Positions 27,770 to 36,216 of a DNA stretch of 64,000 bases are shown here, one piece after another. A model generated the notes under the pieces. It saw only the letters and a program-made list of their open reading frames with translations, was not told where the DNA came from and searched no databases. Origin of the DNA: Agromyces sp. S2-1-8 (GTDB lineage Bacteria; Actinomycetota; Actinomycetes; Actinomycetales; Microbacteriaceae). A program made the position numbers and the translations under genes. Position 1 is the first letter of the stretch, and every line of letters starts with the position of its first letter. Location of the stretch: assembly GCF_021129215.1 (NCBI RefSeq), contig NZ_JAJOLP010000001.1, positions 310,001 to 374,000 of the forward strand, given 5' to 3'.

Positions 27770-30700
27770 CGAGGTCCGCCCAGGCCGGGTGCTTCGCGGT
27801 GCCGGGCGCCTCGCCGCGGGTCCACCACTTGGCGCGATAGAGGCGCCCCTCGTGCTCGACGGTCTCGCCGCCGGTGTAGACCCACGACGCGGTCCAGGCC
27901 CGCACGATGCCCTTCACGGTGCTCACCTCGACCCCCTGCTCGGCCCAGGCGCCGTTCACCTTGCCGTTCTTCGCGGTCGCCCCGGGCGTCGCCCCCTTGG
28001 TCCACCACTGCGCGACGAACACGCGGCCGTCATGGAGCACCCGGTCGCCGGCGACGTACGCGCGGTCGGCGCGCCAGGTCGGCAGCTCTGCGATCGCGAC
28101 ATCCTTCGAGGTCGCCGTGCCGTCGGCGCTGTCCGGGCGGCTCGCCGTCACGGTCACCGCGATCTCGGCGCCGTTGAGCGATCCGTCGACCTGCAGCTGC
28201 GCGCCGGTCTCTCCCGCGAGCTCCTCACCGTCCGCCGTCCAGCGGTAGGCGAAGGCGAGGCCCTCGGCGTCCCACTCGCCCGGCTTCGCGAAGAGGATGC
28301 CGCCGACCTCGGCGGTTCCCGAGACGCTCGGCTGCACGGTGGCGACCGGCGCGGGCTCCTCGACGGTGACGTCGAACTCGGCCGCGGTGTCGTTGCCGGC
28401 GGCGTCGACCGCGAGGTACCGCAACGTGTACGCACCGGCGGCCGGGGGCACGATCGTGCCCGGCTCGAGCGGCACGTCCTCGCCGATGGGCCCCGACGCC
28501 GTGATCGTGAGCTCGACCGAGCCCGAGTCGTCGCCCGCGAGGCCGGCGGGCACCGTGTACTCGGTGCCGACCGTCGCGGTCGCGGCGGGCGCGGGGTCGA
28601 CCTCGACGAGCGGCGGCGTCGTGTCGTTGCTCGTCAGGGCGTGCGCGGCGAGGCGCTCGACCGATGCGGCCGCGAGCGGCTCGCCGAAGATCTTCGCCGT
28701 CGCGATGGTGCCCTCGAAGGGGTACTCGACCGTGCCCGACGACGAGATGTCTCCGCCGACGACGAACGACCGTGCTGCGCCCGTCGGGTTCTGCACCTTG
28801 CCGCCGCCGGTCGCGGTGGCCGTGCCGGCCTCGCGGCCGTCGACGAACACGCGCAGTGCTCCCGACGCGGCGTCGTACGTCGCCGCGATGTGCGACCACT
28901 GCCCGGCGGTGACGGCGTTCTCGGCACGGGCGACGACGTACTTGCCGCCGACGCGCACCCACAGCTCGGGCGAGACCTTGCCCGGCTGCGTGCCGGGCAG
29001 CATCTCGAGGGCCTGCCCCGCACTCTGCGTGTTCGAGATCATGTCGCGCTCGGTCGTGATCGCGGGCACCTTGACGACCGACTCGATCGTGAAGCCGTCC
29101 TCGGTCTCGGCGTAGTCGCCGTCGGACCATGCGATGCGCGAGCCCTGGGCGGAGCTGCCAGTGAACGTCGCGACCTCGGTGCCGAGTGCGGCGTCGACCG
29201 CGATCGGCGCGTTGCCGGCGGTGATGGCGTGCGCCCGCGGCGACCGGTCGACGGGCTTGCCACCGACGTAGTCGAGATCGAGCAGGTCGGCCGCGGGGAG
29301 CGGCTCGAGGAGCCGGGCCAGCTCGGCCGATCCGTTCGCCGCGGTCACGGTGAACGAAGCCTGCGACTGGCGGGCGGCCGCGTCGGTGACGACGTAGGCG
29401 AGCGTGTGCGCGCCCGCCACGCTCGGCGTGAACGTGTACCGGCCGTCGTCGGTGCGCGCCACCTCGACGACACCCCCCGTCGGGTCGGTCACCTCGACGG
29501 CGACCTTCACCCGGCCCGAGTTGTCGACCGCCTGCGGCGCCGGGGCGATGTAGGGCCGACCGACGACCGCGGAGGCACCGGGCGCCGGCCGCTCGGCCTC
29601 GACCTGCGGCGGCGTGGCGTCGATGAGCTTGAGCTCGCGGTTCGCGACGCGGTAGACGTTCTTGTCGCTCAGCGGCGTGCTGTAGATCTCGACGCCGGCG
29701 ATGCGGCCGTCGAGCGTCGCGTCGTCGAGGGTGCCGCTCGCGTTCGCGTCGCCGCCGATCGCCATGTAGCGCGCCGCGGTGTTGCTCGGCTTGACCGGGA
29801 ACGAGACGTCCTCCGTGGTCACCGCCCTGATGCCGTTCACGTAGAGGCGGGCGTCGGTGCCGTCGTACCAGCCGGTCACGTGGTACCAGGTGCCGTACTC
29901 CAGCTCGACCGACGGACGAGGGCTCGAATACCAGAATCCGAGCTCGTACGTCGTGGCCGACGCCGTTCGCACCGCCTCGAGGCCGACGCCGCCGCCCTGC
30001 ATGCCGCCGAACACGTCGACGTATCCGCCGACGGGCTTGTCGATCGCGTCGAGCTTGAACGTCGCGTCGATCGTGAAGCCGTCCTGCAGCTTCGCGTAGT
30101 CGGCGTCGCTCCAGGGCGCGGTCTTGAACGCGGTGGCCGCGTCCTGCTCACCGACCGCGACCTGTGCGCCGAGGTCGGCGTCGTCCGCGACTCGGGCAGC
30201 GCCGCCTGCGGTGAGGTTCCACGCCTTCGGCGAGGCATCCGCGGCCTTGCCGTCGGCGAAGCCGACATCGAGGAGATCGGCGGTCGGCACCTGCTCGCGC
30301 AGGTCGTCGAAGGTGAGCATCTCGGGGTCGAACGGCGGCTCGACCGGGCCGGTCGAGCCGGTCGTCGTGAACCGCGCCGTGAGCGCCGTACCCTCCTTGC
30401 CCCACGCGTTGATCGGGGTGACCCGCACCTCGTACTGTCGCGACGGGCGCAGGTTCCACACCTCGTGGTTGCGGCTCGTCGGCATCGGCAGGTTGTAGAA
30501 CCCCGACCACTGCAGGAAGGTGTTCACGGTCTGCCCGGTCGCGACGTCGACCGTCGTGTAGCGGTACTTGTGCACGATGTCCTGCACGGTGTTCGGAGCG
30601 GGCACGGCCTGCGGGAACGCGACCATCGCCTTGTCCTCGCCGATGCCGTCGACCGTCACCGCGGAGCCCGCCTTCCACTCGGGCGCCTTCGAGAGGCTCG

Positions 30701-32243
30701 CGCGGTGGGTGTTGTTGAGCGGGAAGCGCTCGTCGTACGTCTTCGTCGTGTCGACCGAGTCGGCGACGTCCCACGTCCACGTCTGGTCGATCCACTGATC
30801 GGCGAGCAGGTCGTAGTTCCTGATCGTGACCTTCGAGCCGGTGATCTCGACGACCGCCGTCTGGCGGTTGTTGCCCGCGTCGTCGGGCGTCGTGTCGTTC
30901 GATCGGCTCGTCGGGCTCGTGCCCACGACGCCCGACTCGAACTCGTAGTACGCGAGCGGCGGTGCATTGACGGTCGTGAAGCCCTTGTCGGCCTTGTCGC
31001 CGGCACGGTTCTCCTGGCCCTGCCAGACCGACGTCGGGATGTTCTGCGGCGTGTGGATGTGCCCGCCCCAGACGACCGCCTGCGGGAAGTCGTCGAAGAC
31101 CGACTGCAGGGTGTTGCCGCAACCGCTCGAGAGGCCCGTGCCGTACCACTCGTTCGAGACGTAGTGCGTGCACTGCAGCGGGTGGTGCACGAGCACCATG
31201 ACGGGCTTCGTCGGGTCCTCGGCCGTGGCGGCCGCGAGTCGCTGCTGCAGCCACGAGGCGGCGTAGGCGTAATTGCCCGAGCTCGCCGACGACGGCTTGC
31301 CCGTGACGGGGTCGAGCGTGCCGGCACCCGGCGAGACGGTGATGAAGTGGTAGCCGTCGATCGTGTAGTCGGCGTTCGGCTTCTGGCCGCCGGTGGCCTG
31401 GGTGAACAGGTCGTACGACGAGATCGCGCTGACGTCGTGGTTGCCGAGCGAGGCGACGAGGTCGATGCCGAGGCCGGCCTTCGAGTCGATCGTCGACTTC
31501 AGCCCGGCGTACTCGCTCGCGGTCGCGGTATTCGTCAGGTCGCCCACGAAGAGGGCGGTGCCGACGTTCTCGGCGGCCCAGAAGTCGTACGCCTCGGCGA
31601 GCTCGCTCCAGTTGTTGTGGATGTCGCCGATCGCCGCGAAGCGGATGTCGGGCTCGCCGTCGGCGGTCGCAGGGGCTTCGACGACCGACTCGGTCGACGA
31701 CGGCCCGGATGCCTCGGCGGAGGGCTCCTCGGACGCCGGCGCACCGGCCGGGGCCCGGGTCGCATCTCCGCCGACCGTGACGGTGCGCGTCTCCTCGGTG
31801 ATGCCGCCCTCGGCATCGGTGACGGTGAAGGCGACCGTGTACTCGCCCGCGACGGCGGGCACGAAGCGGTAGGCGCCGTCGTCGCCCGGGCTCACAGCGG
31901 CCACGACGCCGTCGGGGCTCGTGACCGAGACGACGAGGTCGCCGGCCGCACCGGCCCCGCCGGTGAAGACGACGGTGTCGCCGACGACGGCGTCGGTCGG
32001 GCCGGCGATGGCGACGGGCGCGTCGGCCGCGCCCGCTGCGGTGGCGGCCGACTCGGCGTCGCCGTTCGACGGCGCGACGGCCGATGCGGTGGTGGCGGGC
32101 GCGGCCTGCGCCTGGGCAGGCGCGGCGGCGATGCCGGTGAGGAGCAGCGTCGCGGCGGCGACGGAGGTGACCACGAGGGCCGACCGACGCCGGGATCGGC
32201 GGGGAACGGCGGAATCGGACGGGGGGACGGCGGGCTGCGACAC
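27759..32243 (-). CDS. Large exported metallophosphoesterase with LamG, FN3 and CBM5/12-like modules
   Basis: 1494 residues. A signal peptide (about 18-45, ALVVTSVAAATLLLTG) and a PKD/Ig-like domain (~75-160) come first. The calcineurin-like phosphoesterase shows IGDIHNNW (~204), LVASLGNHDVS (~268), VLVHHPLQC (~350) and VWGGHIHTPQ (~393), that is, the full set of metal ligands. Then come a fibronectin III domain (~534-620), two LamG/concanavalin-type domains (~695-790 and ~1030-1195), Ig-like domains, and two C-terminal chitin-binding type 3 (CBM5/12-like) repeats, WRADRAYVAGDRVLHDGR and WTASWVYTGGETVEHEGR. GTG start with a GAAGGA Shine-Dalgarno; the longer upstream frame has none. Probably secreted and bound to polysaccharide; substrate unknown. 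Confidence 0.85.
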   Translation of the reverse strand: MSQPAVPPSDSAVPRRSRRRSALVVTSVAAATLLLTGIAAAPAQAQAAPATTASAVAPSNGDAESAATAAGAADAPVAIAGPTDAVVGDTVVFTGGAGAAGDLVVSVTSPDGVVAAVSPGDDGAYRFVPAVAGEYTVAFTVTDAEGGITEETRTVTVGGDATRAPAGAPASEEPSAEASGPSSTESVVEAPATADGEPDIRFAAIGDIHNNWSELAEAYDFWAAENVGTALFVGDLTNTATASEYAGLKSTIDSKAGLGIDLVASLGNHDVSAISSYDLFTQATGGQKPNADYTIDGYHFITVSPGAGTLDPVTGKPSSASSGNYAYAASWLQQRLAAATAEDPTKPVMVLVHHPLQCTHYVSNEWYGTGLSSGCGNTLQSVFDDFPQAVVWGGHIHTPQNIPTSVWQGQENRAGDKADKGFTTVNAPPLAYYEFESGVVGTSPTSRSNDTTPDDAGNNRQTAVVEITGSKVTIRNYDLLADQWIDQTWTWDVADSVDTTKTYDERFPLNNTHRASLSKAPEWKAGSAVTVDGIGEDKAMVAFPQAVPAPNTVQDIVHKYRYTTVDVATGQTVNTFLQWSGFYNLPMPTSRNHEVWNLRPSRQYEVRVTPINAWGKEGTALTARFTTTGSTGPVEPPFDPEMLTFDDLREQVPTADLLDVGFADGKAADASPKAWNLTAGGAARVADDADLGAQVAVGEQDAATAFKTAPWSDADYAKLQDGFTIDATFKLDAIDKPVGGYVDVFGGMQGGGVGLEAVRTASATTYELGFWYSSPRPSVELEYGTWYHVTGWYDGTDARLYVNGIRAVTTEDVSFPVKPSNTAARYMAIGGDANASGTLDDATLDGRIAGVEIYSTPLSDKNVYRVANRELKLIDATPPQVEAERPAPGASAVVGRPYIAPAPQAVDNSGRVKVAVEVTDPTGGVVEVARTDDGRYTFTPSVAGAHTLAYVVTDAAARQSQASFTVTAANGSAELARLLEPLPAADLLDLDYVGGKPVDRSPRAHAITAGNAPIAVDAALGTEVATFTGSSAQGSRIAWSDGDYAETEDGFTIESVVKVPAITTERDMISNTQSAGQALEMLPGTQPGKVSPELWVRVGGKYVVARAENAVTAGQWSHIAATYDAASGALRVFVDGREAGTATATGGGKVQNPTGAARSFVVGGDISSSGTVEYPFEGTIATAKIFGEPLAAASVERLAAHALTSNDTTPPLVEVDPAPAATATVGTEYTVPAGLAGDDSGSVELTITASGPIGEDVPLEPGTIVPPAAGAYTLRYLAVDAAGNDTAAEFDVTVEEPAPVATVQPSVSGTAEVGGILFAKPGEWDAEGLAFAYRWTADGEELAGETGAQLQVDGSLNGAEIAVTVTASRPDSADGTATSKDVAIAELPTWRADRAYVAGDRVLHDGRVFVAQWWTKGATPGATAKNGKVNGAWAEQGVEVSTVKGIVRAWTASWVYTGGETVEHEGRLYRAKWWTRGEAPGTAKHPAWADLGAA

Positions 32244-32369
32244 GATATGTCCTTCGAGTGACCTGGGCCGGAACGGTGCCACGAAACCGAGCCGAGGTGG
32301 CCGCCGGGTGAACGTGAGGGGACCGCGCGGCGGCGGATTCGCGAGCGGGGCCGGATTCGTCGGCCCGCT

Positions 32370-32386
32370 GCGCACAGTGGGTGCGC
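32370..32386 (-). terminator. Small hairpin after the GntR/UTRA gene
   Basis: GCGCAC and GTGCGC with a 5-base loop, 21-37 bases past the GntR stop and upstream of the large phosphoesterase gene. Flanking GC pairs lengthen it imperfectly. Nothing else is seen in 32244-32406. Confidence 0.3.
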
Positions 32387-32406
32387 GGCCCGGTCGTGGC
32401 CGGGTC

Positions 32407-33129
32407 TCAGCCGGCGTCGGGCAACTCGGCCGTGCCTGCGGCCTGCGCCTCGAACGAGATGGTGTGCGGCAGGTACCGGTCTTCGCCGCACTCGACGGGG
32501 CGCCCGTTCGCGGCGTACGTCTCGCGCCGCACCTGCAGCATCGGGCTCGAGCGTCGGACCCCGAGCAGCCGTGCGTCCTCGCTCGATGCGGCGACGGCCT
32601 CGATGCGGTGGTTGCCGTGCGTGATGACGATGCCGGCGTCGGCGAGCCGTCGCGTGGTCGAGTGCGCATCGTCGGGCATGCGTGCGACGTGCGGCATCAC
32701 CCACGGCGCCCAGGTCGAGCGCTCGACCATGACGTCGCGCCCCTCGAGCGTGCGCACGCGGATCATGTGCAGCACCTCGTCGCCCGTGCCGATGCCGAGC
32801 AGCCGCGCCTCGCGCGGAGTCGCGCGTCGGACCTCCCTCGCGACGACCCGACCGCCCGACGCGCGGCCCTGGGCCTCGGCCCACTGGGTGAACGAGCGCA
32901 TGCGGTCGAACCCCTGGGTCTTCGCCGCCTGCACGAACCAGCCCGCGCCGCGGCGCGACTCGACGAGGCCCTGGCGCGCGAGCGCGGCGAGCGCGCTTCG
33001 CACGACGCTGCGCGAGGAGCCCTGCGCCGCGGCGAGCTCGAGCTCGCTCGGCAGCCGAGTGCCTGCCGGCAGCTCGCCCGACACGATCCGGCGACGCAGG
33101 TCGCCGATGAGGTCGACCGACCCGGTCAC
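32407..33129 (-). CDS. GntR family regulator with UTRA domain (HutC-like)
   Basis: 240 residues. An N-terminal winged helix (LIGDLRRRIVSGELPAGTRL, LAAAQGSSRSVVRSALAALARQGLVESRRGAGWFVQ) is joined to a UTRA effector domain (~75-235, ending VECGEDRYLPHTISFEAQA). The GTG start overlaps the stop of the methyltransferase as GTGA, so it would be co-transcribed with it. Effector and targets unknown. The much longer open frame upstream is antisense-like reading through the methyltransferase and is not used. Confidence 0.86.
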   Translation of the reverse strand: MTGSVDLIGDLRRRIVSGELPAGTRLPSELELAAAQGSSRSVVRSALAALARQGLVESRRGAGWFVQAAKTQGFDRMRSFTQWAEAQGRASGGRVVAREVRRATPREARLLGIGTGDEVLHMIRVRTLEGRDVMVERSTWAPWVMPHVARMPDDAHSTTRRLADAGIVITHGNHRIEAVAASSEDARLLGVRRSSPMLQVRRETYAANGRPVECGEDRYLPHTISFEAQAAGTAELPDAG

Positions 33130-34010
33130 TCGAAGACGACCCCCGCCACCTCGGCGAACCGTCCGCGCATGACGGCGATCGCATCGGGGTGTTCGTCGAC
33201 GAGCACGAACCGGCGGCCGAGGGTCGCGGCGACGGCGCCGGTCGTGCCGGACCCCGCGAAGAAGTCGAGCACCCAGTCGCCCTCGCGGGTCGAGGCCTGC
33301 ACGATGCGCCGCAGGATGCCCTCGGGCTTCTGCGTCGGGTACCCGGTCTTCTCTCGCCCGGTCGGCGAGACGATCGTGTGCCACCAGACGTCGGTCGGCA
33401 GCTTGCCGAGCTCGGCCTTCTCGGGGGTCACGAGGCCCGGCGCCATGTACGGTTCGCGGTCGACCGCGGTCGAGTCGAACCAGTAGCGCTCGGGGTTCTT
33501 CACGTACACGAGGATCGTGTCGTGCTTCGTCGGCCAGCGCCGCTTGGACTTCGCGCCGTAGTCGTACGCCCAGATCAACTCGTTGAGGAAGCACTCGCGC
33601 CCGAACAGCGCGTCGAGCAGCACCTTCGCGTAGTGCGCCTCGCGGTAGTCGAGGTGCAGGTAGAGCGTGCCGTCGTCGGCGAGCAGGCGCCAGGCCTCGA
33701 CGAGTCGCGGTTCGAGGAACGCCCAGTAGTCGTCGAAGCGGTCGTCGTAGCGCAGCAGGTCTCCGCGGATGCGCTCGTAGCGCTTGCCCGCGAACCCGGT
33801 GATCGTGTTGACGGTGTTCGCCGCGCCCGGCTCGGGCTCCGAGTCATCCGCCTCGACCTGCCGCACGTGACGCAGCGACTGGCGCGCCTGCACCCGGCCG
33901 GTGTTGAACGGCGGGTCGAGGTAGATGAGCGTGAACCGGCCGTCGGGCAGGGTGGGCAGCACCGCGAGGTTGTCCGCATGGATGATGCGGTCGGGTTCGT
34001 CGGAGGCCAC
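33126..34010 (-). CDS. Site-specific DNA-methyltransferase (N6-adenine/N4-cytosine type)
   Basis: 294 residues. The catalytic motif IV is IYLDPPFNTGRVQ near residue 30 and the AdoMet motif FxGxG is VLDFFAGSGTTGAVAATLG near residue 250, the beta-class order. No restriction endonuclease gene is adjacent, so it looks like an orphan methylase acting in regulation or a remnant of a restriction system. GTG start, preceded by CAGACT and 7 bases, is probably leaderless. The target sequence cannot be predicted. Confidence 0.88.
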   Translation of the reverse strand: MASDEPDRIIHADNLAVLPTLPDGRFTLIYLDPPFNTGRVQARQSLRHVRQVEADDSEPEPGAANTVNTITGFAGKRYERIRGDLLRYDDRFDDYWAFLEPRLVEAWRLLADDGTLYLHLDYREAHYAKVLLDALFGRECFLNELIWAYDYGAKSKRRWPTKHDTILVYVKNPERYWFDSTAVDREPYMAPGLVTPEKAELGKLPTDVWWHTIVSPTGREKTGYPTQKPEGILRRIVQASTREGDWVLDFFAGSGTTGAVAATLGRRFVLVDEHPDAIAVMRGRFAEVAGVVFE

Positions 34011-34017
34011 GGGCTCC

Positions 34018-34023
34018 AGTCTG
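34018..34023 (-). promoter_or_regulatory. -10 box (CAGACT) of the methyltransferase gene
   Basis: CAGACT on the minus strand, 7 bases before the GTG at 34010, with no Shine-Dalgarno. Identical hexamer and spacing to pgm. Confidence 0.45.
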
Positions 34024-34064
34024 CCAGTCGACCGCTCCGCCGGTTGCGGTAGCGCCCGCCGAAG

Positions 34065-35798
34065 TCAGCCGGCGTGCTCGTGCGCGTGCGCGTCGGCGAT
34101 CTCGCGGCCCGCGGCGGGGTCGGATGCCGCGGCCGAACCGACGACGTCGGCGACGGCGCCGCGCGAGTGCACGACCTGCCCGCCCACCAGCGTCACCTCG
34201 GCGTGCTCGGCGAGGAGGCCCGCTGGGTCGTGCTCGTGCGCGTAGAGGTCGCCCGACCACACGACGAGGTCGGCGTCCATGCCCACCGCGAGTCGCCCGC
34301 GCGACCCCTCGAGATGCCAGGCCCGCGCACCGTGCACCGTGTAGGCCTCGAGCGAGCGGTCGACGCCGACCCGCTCCCCCGCGGTCCAGGCGTCGGTGCC
34401 GTCGAGCGCCGCACGGGTCGCGGCCGAGAAGACGCCGACGAGCGGGTCCATCTCGCCGACCTGCCAGTCGCTCGAGAAGGCGACGGTCGCGCCCGAGTCG
34501 AGGAGGCTCCTGAAGCGCCAGGCGCGGCTCCAGCGCTCTTCGCCGACGTTCTCCATCCACGTGCCGGCGACGAGGTCGGGCGAGCAGTGCCGCGGCTGCA
34601 TCGCCGCGGTGACGCCCAGCTCCGCGAAGCGCGGCAGGTCGTCGGGGTGCAGGCACTCGACGTGCACGACGCCGTGGCGCCGGTCGACCGTGCCGTTCAC
34701 CCGTTGCGCGTGCTCGATCGCGTCGAGCGCCAGCCGGATGCCCGCGTCGCCCGTCGCGTGCGTGTGGGTCTGCAGGCCCAGCCGGTCGAGTTCGGTGACG
34801 ACGCCGACGAGCTCGCGCCCGCCGTTGCCGGCGTAGCTCGGGCGTCCGCGCCGGCCGGGCCGGTTCGCGTAGTCGTCGAGCATGAGCGCGGTGTGCGGCT
34901 CGATCACGTCGTCGGAGTAGAGCTTGATGGGCCCGAGGCGCAGCAGGCCCGCGTCATCCGGGTTCTCGGCCGCGTTCGCGATCGTGTCGCGGAGCGTGCG
35001 CCGGAACTCGCCGTCGGCCCCGACGGGGTGGAAGAGCGCGGCGATCACTCGGGAGCTCAGCACGCCCTCGGCGAGCGCACGCTCGAAGAGCGGAAGCTCG
35101 GCGAGCGGCACCTGCGGCTCGACGACGGTCGTGATGCCGAGCGCGGTCGCCATGCGCATGCTCGACCGCAGCTTGCGGTACCGGCGTTCGGGCGAGTACA
35201 TCGGGATGTCGCGCTGCAGCGCCGCGAGTCCCGCGACGGTCATCGCGCTCGTGTAGAAGTCGGTGACCCATCCGGTCGCCGTGCCGTCGGCGTCGCGCTC
35301 GGCGCGGCCCCAGGCGATCTCGCCGCCGTCGGCGAGGCCGAGCACCTCGAGCGCGCGGCGGTCGAGCCACACCGAGTGCTGGTCGTAGGTCGTCACGAAG
35401 ATCGGCCGGCCGTGCGGGTCGAGGCCGGCCAGGTCGCGCGCGTTCGGCCGGCGGTTCTCGACGACGGCGTACACGGCGTTCTCGGCGCAGATCCACGGCA
35501 GCTCGGGGCGGGCGGCCGCGAAGCCGGCGATGCGCCGGCGCACCTCGTCGAGGGTGTGCGCCCCTTCGAGCGAGACCGCATCGTCGTCGAAGCCGAGCAG
35601 CAGGTGATTGTGGCTGTCGATCACGCCGGGCGTGACGAGCCGGCCGTCGGCCTCGACCGTGCGCCGCGCGGCGGGCGCCTCGGCCGCGGGGCCGACGTAG
35701 GCGATGCGGTCGCCCGTGACGCCGATCGCCTCGGCCCAGGGCCGCGCGGGGTCGAAGGTGCGCACGCGTGCGCCGGTGATGAGGAGGTCGAGGGTCAT
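34065..35798 (-). CDS. Amidohydrolase family protein (YtcJ-like)
   Basis: 577 residues of the amidohydrolase 3 group. Metal-binding elements visible are TPGVIDSHNHLLLGF near residue 60, THTHATGDAGIR (~335), and the late Asp in VAFSSDWQVGEMDP (~465). The C-terminus GRLAVGMDADLVVWSGD is the composite beta domain of the superfamily. These enzymes hydrolyse amides or formamides; the actual substrate is unknown. The ATG giving MTLDLLITGARVRTFDP is the natural start; the frame stays open upstream only into repeat sequence. An APC permease gene lies upstream in the same direction, so a shared substrate such as an amine or amino acid derivative is possible. Confidence 0.85.
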   Translation of the reverse strand: MTLDLLITGARVRTFDPARPWAEAIGVTGDRIAYVGPAAEAPAARRTVEADGRLVTPGVIDSHNHLLLGFDDDAVSLEGAHTLDEVRRRIAGFAAARPELPWICAENAVYAVVENRRPNARDLAGLDPHGRPIFVTTYDQHSVWLDRRALEVLGLADGGEIAWGRAERDADGTATGWVTDFYTSAMTVAGLAALQRDIPMYSPERRYRKLRSSMRMATALGITTVVEPQVPLAELPLFERALAEGVLSSRVIAALFHPVGADGEFRRTLRDTIANAAENPDDAGLLRLGPIKLYSDDVIEPHTALMLDDYANRPGRRGRPSYAGNGGRELVGVVTELDRLGLQTHTHATGDAGIRLALDAIEHAQRVNGTVDRRHGVVHVECLHPDDLPRFAELGVTAAMQPRHCSPDLVAGTWMENVGEERWSRAWRFRSLLDSGATVAFSSDWQVGEMDPLVGVFSAATRAALDGTDAWTAGERVGVDRSLEAYTVHGARAWHLEGSRGRLAVGMDADLVVWSGDLYAHEHDPAGLLAEHAEVTLVGGQVVHSRGAVADVVGSAAASDPAAGREIADAHAHEHAG

Positions 35799-35815
35799 GG
35801 TGCTGGGCTTTCTGC

Positions 35816-35869
35816 GGTGTGCGGTGGAGCGGTGTGCGGTGGAGCGGTGATGCGGTGATGCGGTGATGC
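35816..35869. repeat. Short tandem repeats: 15-bp unit x2, then 8-bp unit x3
   Basis: GGTGTGCGGTGGAGC is repeated twice (phase from 35816/35817 to 35845), followed by GGTGATGC three times (35846-35869). It lies just upstream of the amidohydrolase start, in its leader or promoter. Copy number could vary by slippage. Confidence 0.7.
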
Positions 35870-36216
35870 GGTGGCCGATGACATGGGGCAGCCACCAGCC
35901 ACGGTTCGCCGGACTCCGGGGGCGTTCGGTCCGCCGGAGCTGTGGATTTGTGGACATGTGCGCATCGATCGTGTGGATGTGTGGAATTGTCGACGCGCAC
36001 GCTGTGGACATGTGGACGTGTGGACGCCCTGCGAGAAGCGTCCCCGGCCGGTGCGTTCGCTCCTCGGACGGTGTGGTCGTGTGGGCACGTGGACTCGTCC
36101 CGTGTGGTCATGCGGTCATGTGGTCGCGCTCCCGGCCGAGACATCCCCGACCCGGGCGACGGGATCGCGGAGCCGACGCGGCCGGCCGCCGTGATCCCGT
36201 CGGACCGTGGGGATCC
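35870..36216. repeat. Intergenic region with many TGTGGA/GTGGTC words
   Basis: The 35799-36216 gap (418 bases) between the amidohydrolase start and APC permease stop has no convincing gene. From 35940 to about 36125 the plus strand is filled with TGTGGATTTGTGGACATG, GTGTGGATGTGTGG, TGTGGACATGTGGACGTG and GTGTGGTC words. The motif GTGGATTTGTGGAC and the nearby ATCGATCG also occur in the tandem repeat at 40007-40088. Translations (DLWTCxH, CGHVD) are repetitive and have no homologues I recognise. Confidence 0.6.

Noticed and set aside
27789-32261. 1490-codon open frame on the plus strand opposite the phosphoesterase gene
   Set aside because: Its translation is Arg/Gly/Val-rich without motifs, and the opposite strand encodes recognisable domains throughout. 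Long antisense frames are expected at this GC content.
33126-34010. Complete restriction-modification system
   Set aside because: Only the methyltransferase is present; the neighbours are a GntR regulator and an amidohydrolase.
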